NCBI GenBank assembly: GCA_051414805.1
Contig: CP166702.1
Location: forward strand, 1,674,001-1,738,000
From: Xenophilus sp003671765
Lineage (GTDB): Bacteria > Pseudomonadota > Gammaproteobacteria > Burkholderiales > Burkholderiaceae_C
Direction: 5' to 3'
DNA: 64,000 nucleotides
The position numbers and the translations under genes are program-made. The notes under the pieces are model-generated. The model ran no database searches. It was given only the letters and a program-made list of their open reading frames with translations, and was not told where the DNA came from. Shown piece by piece: positions 63,899 through 64,000 of this stretch (positions are counted from its first letter, which is position 1; every line of letters begins with the position of its first letter).

Positions 63899-64000
63899 GT
63901 CGTTGGTCCCGCGATCCAGATTTCGATGAGATTGCGATGCACGCGGCTGGCGACACGACCGCGCACCGCCAGCACGCGCACCGGGCCTGCCGCGGCTTCG
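63895..64000 (-). CDS. 3' end of a gene of unknown function, partial
   Basis: On the minus strand one frame runs from the window edge to a TGA at 63895-63897 and ends with VRVLAVRGRVASRVHRNLIE and then IWIAGPTT. The stop overlaps the GTG of the following lipoprotein gene by 4 bp, the usual sign of an operon. Too little is visible to name it. Confidence 0.5.
   Translation of the reverse strand, partial: EAAAGPVRVLAVRGRVASRVHRNLIEIWIAGPTT

Overview
The window is very GC-rich chromosomal DNA from a betaproteobacterium, most likely of the Comamonadaceae (Variovorax/Acidovorax type). This rests on the glnA-ntrB-ntrC-xthA gene order, Bug-type solute receptors, an intracellular PHB depolymerase, an Mpo1-like DUF962 protein and several families of palindromic repeats of a kind I associate with this group. 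I see no rRNA, tRNA, CRISPR array, phage or transposase gene. Most of the window is core and accessory metabolism in short operons.

Layout. 1-5.1 kb is nitrogen control: glnA behind a sigma-54 promoter, a small exported protein, then ntrB and ntrC. 5.2-9.5 kb has a TonB-like lipoprotein gene and exonuclease III, divergent from a class II UvrA (UvrA2). 9.6-14.0 kb is a compact cluster of a zinc-less MDR dehydrogenase, a degenerate PTPS/QueD-like protein, a glycosyltransferase and a methyltransferase, facing a RibD-type reductase; it looks like an uncharacterised pathway to a modified pterin- or pyrimidine-like small molecule. 14.1-17.2 kb carries an App1-like phosphatase, folA, thyA and a chromosomal ccdAB toxin-antitoxin pair. 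17.3-26.9 kb holds small conserved proteins, an FAD-linked oxidase, YihY, a thioredoxin-like protein, metY with a hydrolase, a CBS-domain protein, phaZ and a GST.

27.2-37.6 kb is a complete RND efflux system (adaptor, two pumps, outer-membrane channel), with its two pump genes split by a 521-bp element with long terminal inverted repeats. 37.7-39.7 kb has a DHFR-like reductase and an MltB-type transglycosylase. 39.8-44.0 kb is an RpiR-controlled amino-acid cluster (aminotransferase, solute-binding protein, racemase) whose binding-protein gene is split by a 267-bp MITE-like element. 44.0-47.5 kb has uppP and a NarL-type two-component pair. 47.7-52.2 kb carries a small orphan gene, an Anbu proteasome-like peptidase, mutS and a membrane protein. 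52.3-53.9 kb is a YqjH/YqjI-like ferric reductase and metal-responsive PadR regulator. 54.2-58.1 kb has a sulfatase, two Bug receptors and a MarR regulator. 58.2-62.8 kb holds fdhD, a large ABC permease, a DksA/TraR protein and a small gene with a frameshifting duplication. The right end is an unrecognised lipoprotein operon.

The most unusual signals are the repeats. Four copies of one element share a conserved GC-rich loop on a stem whose sequence differs from copy to copy yet stays complementary; two of them lie in frame inside protein genes. A second family of about 55-bp double hairpins repeatedly sits on gene ends and supplies stop codons or N-terminal codons. A MITE-like element with a 4-bp target duplication inactivates one gene.
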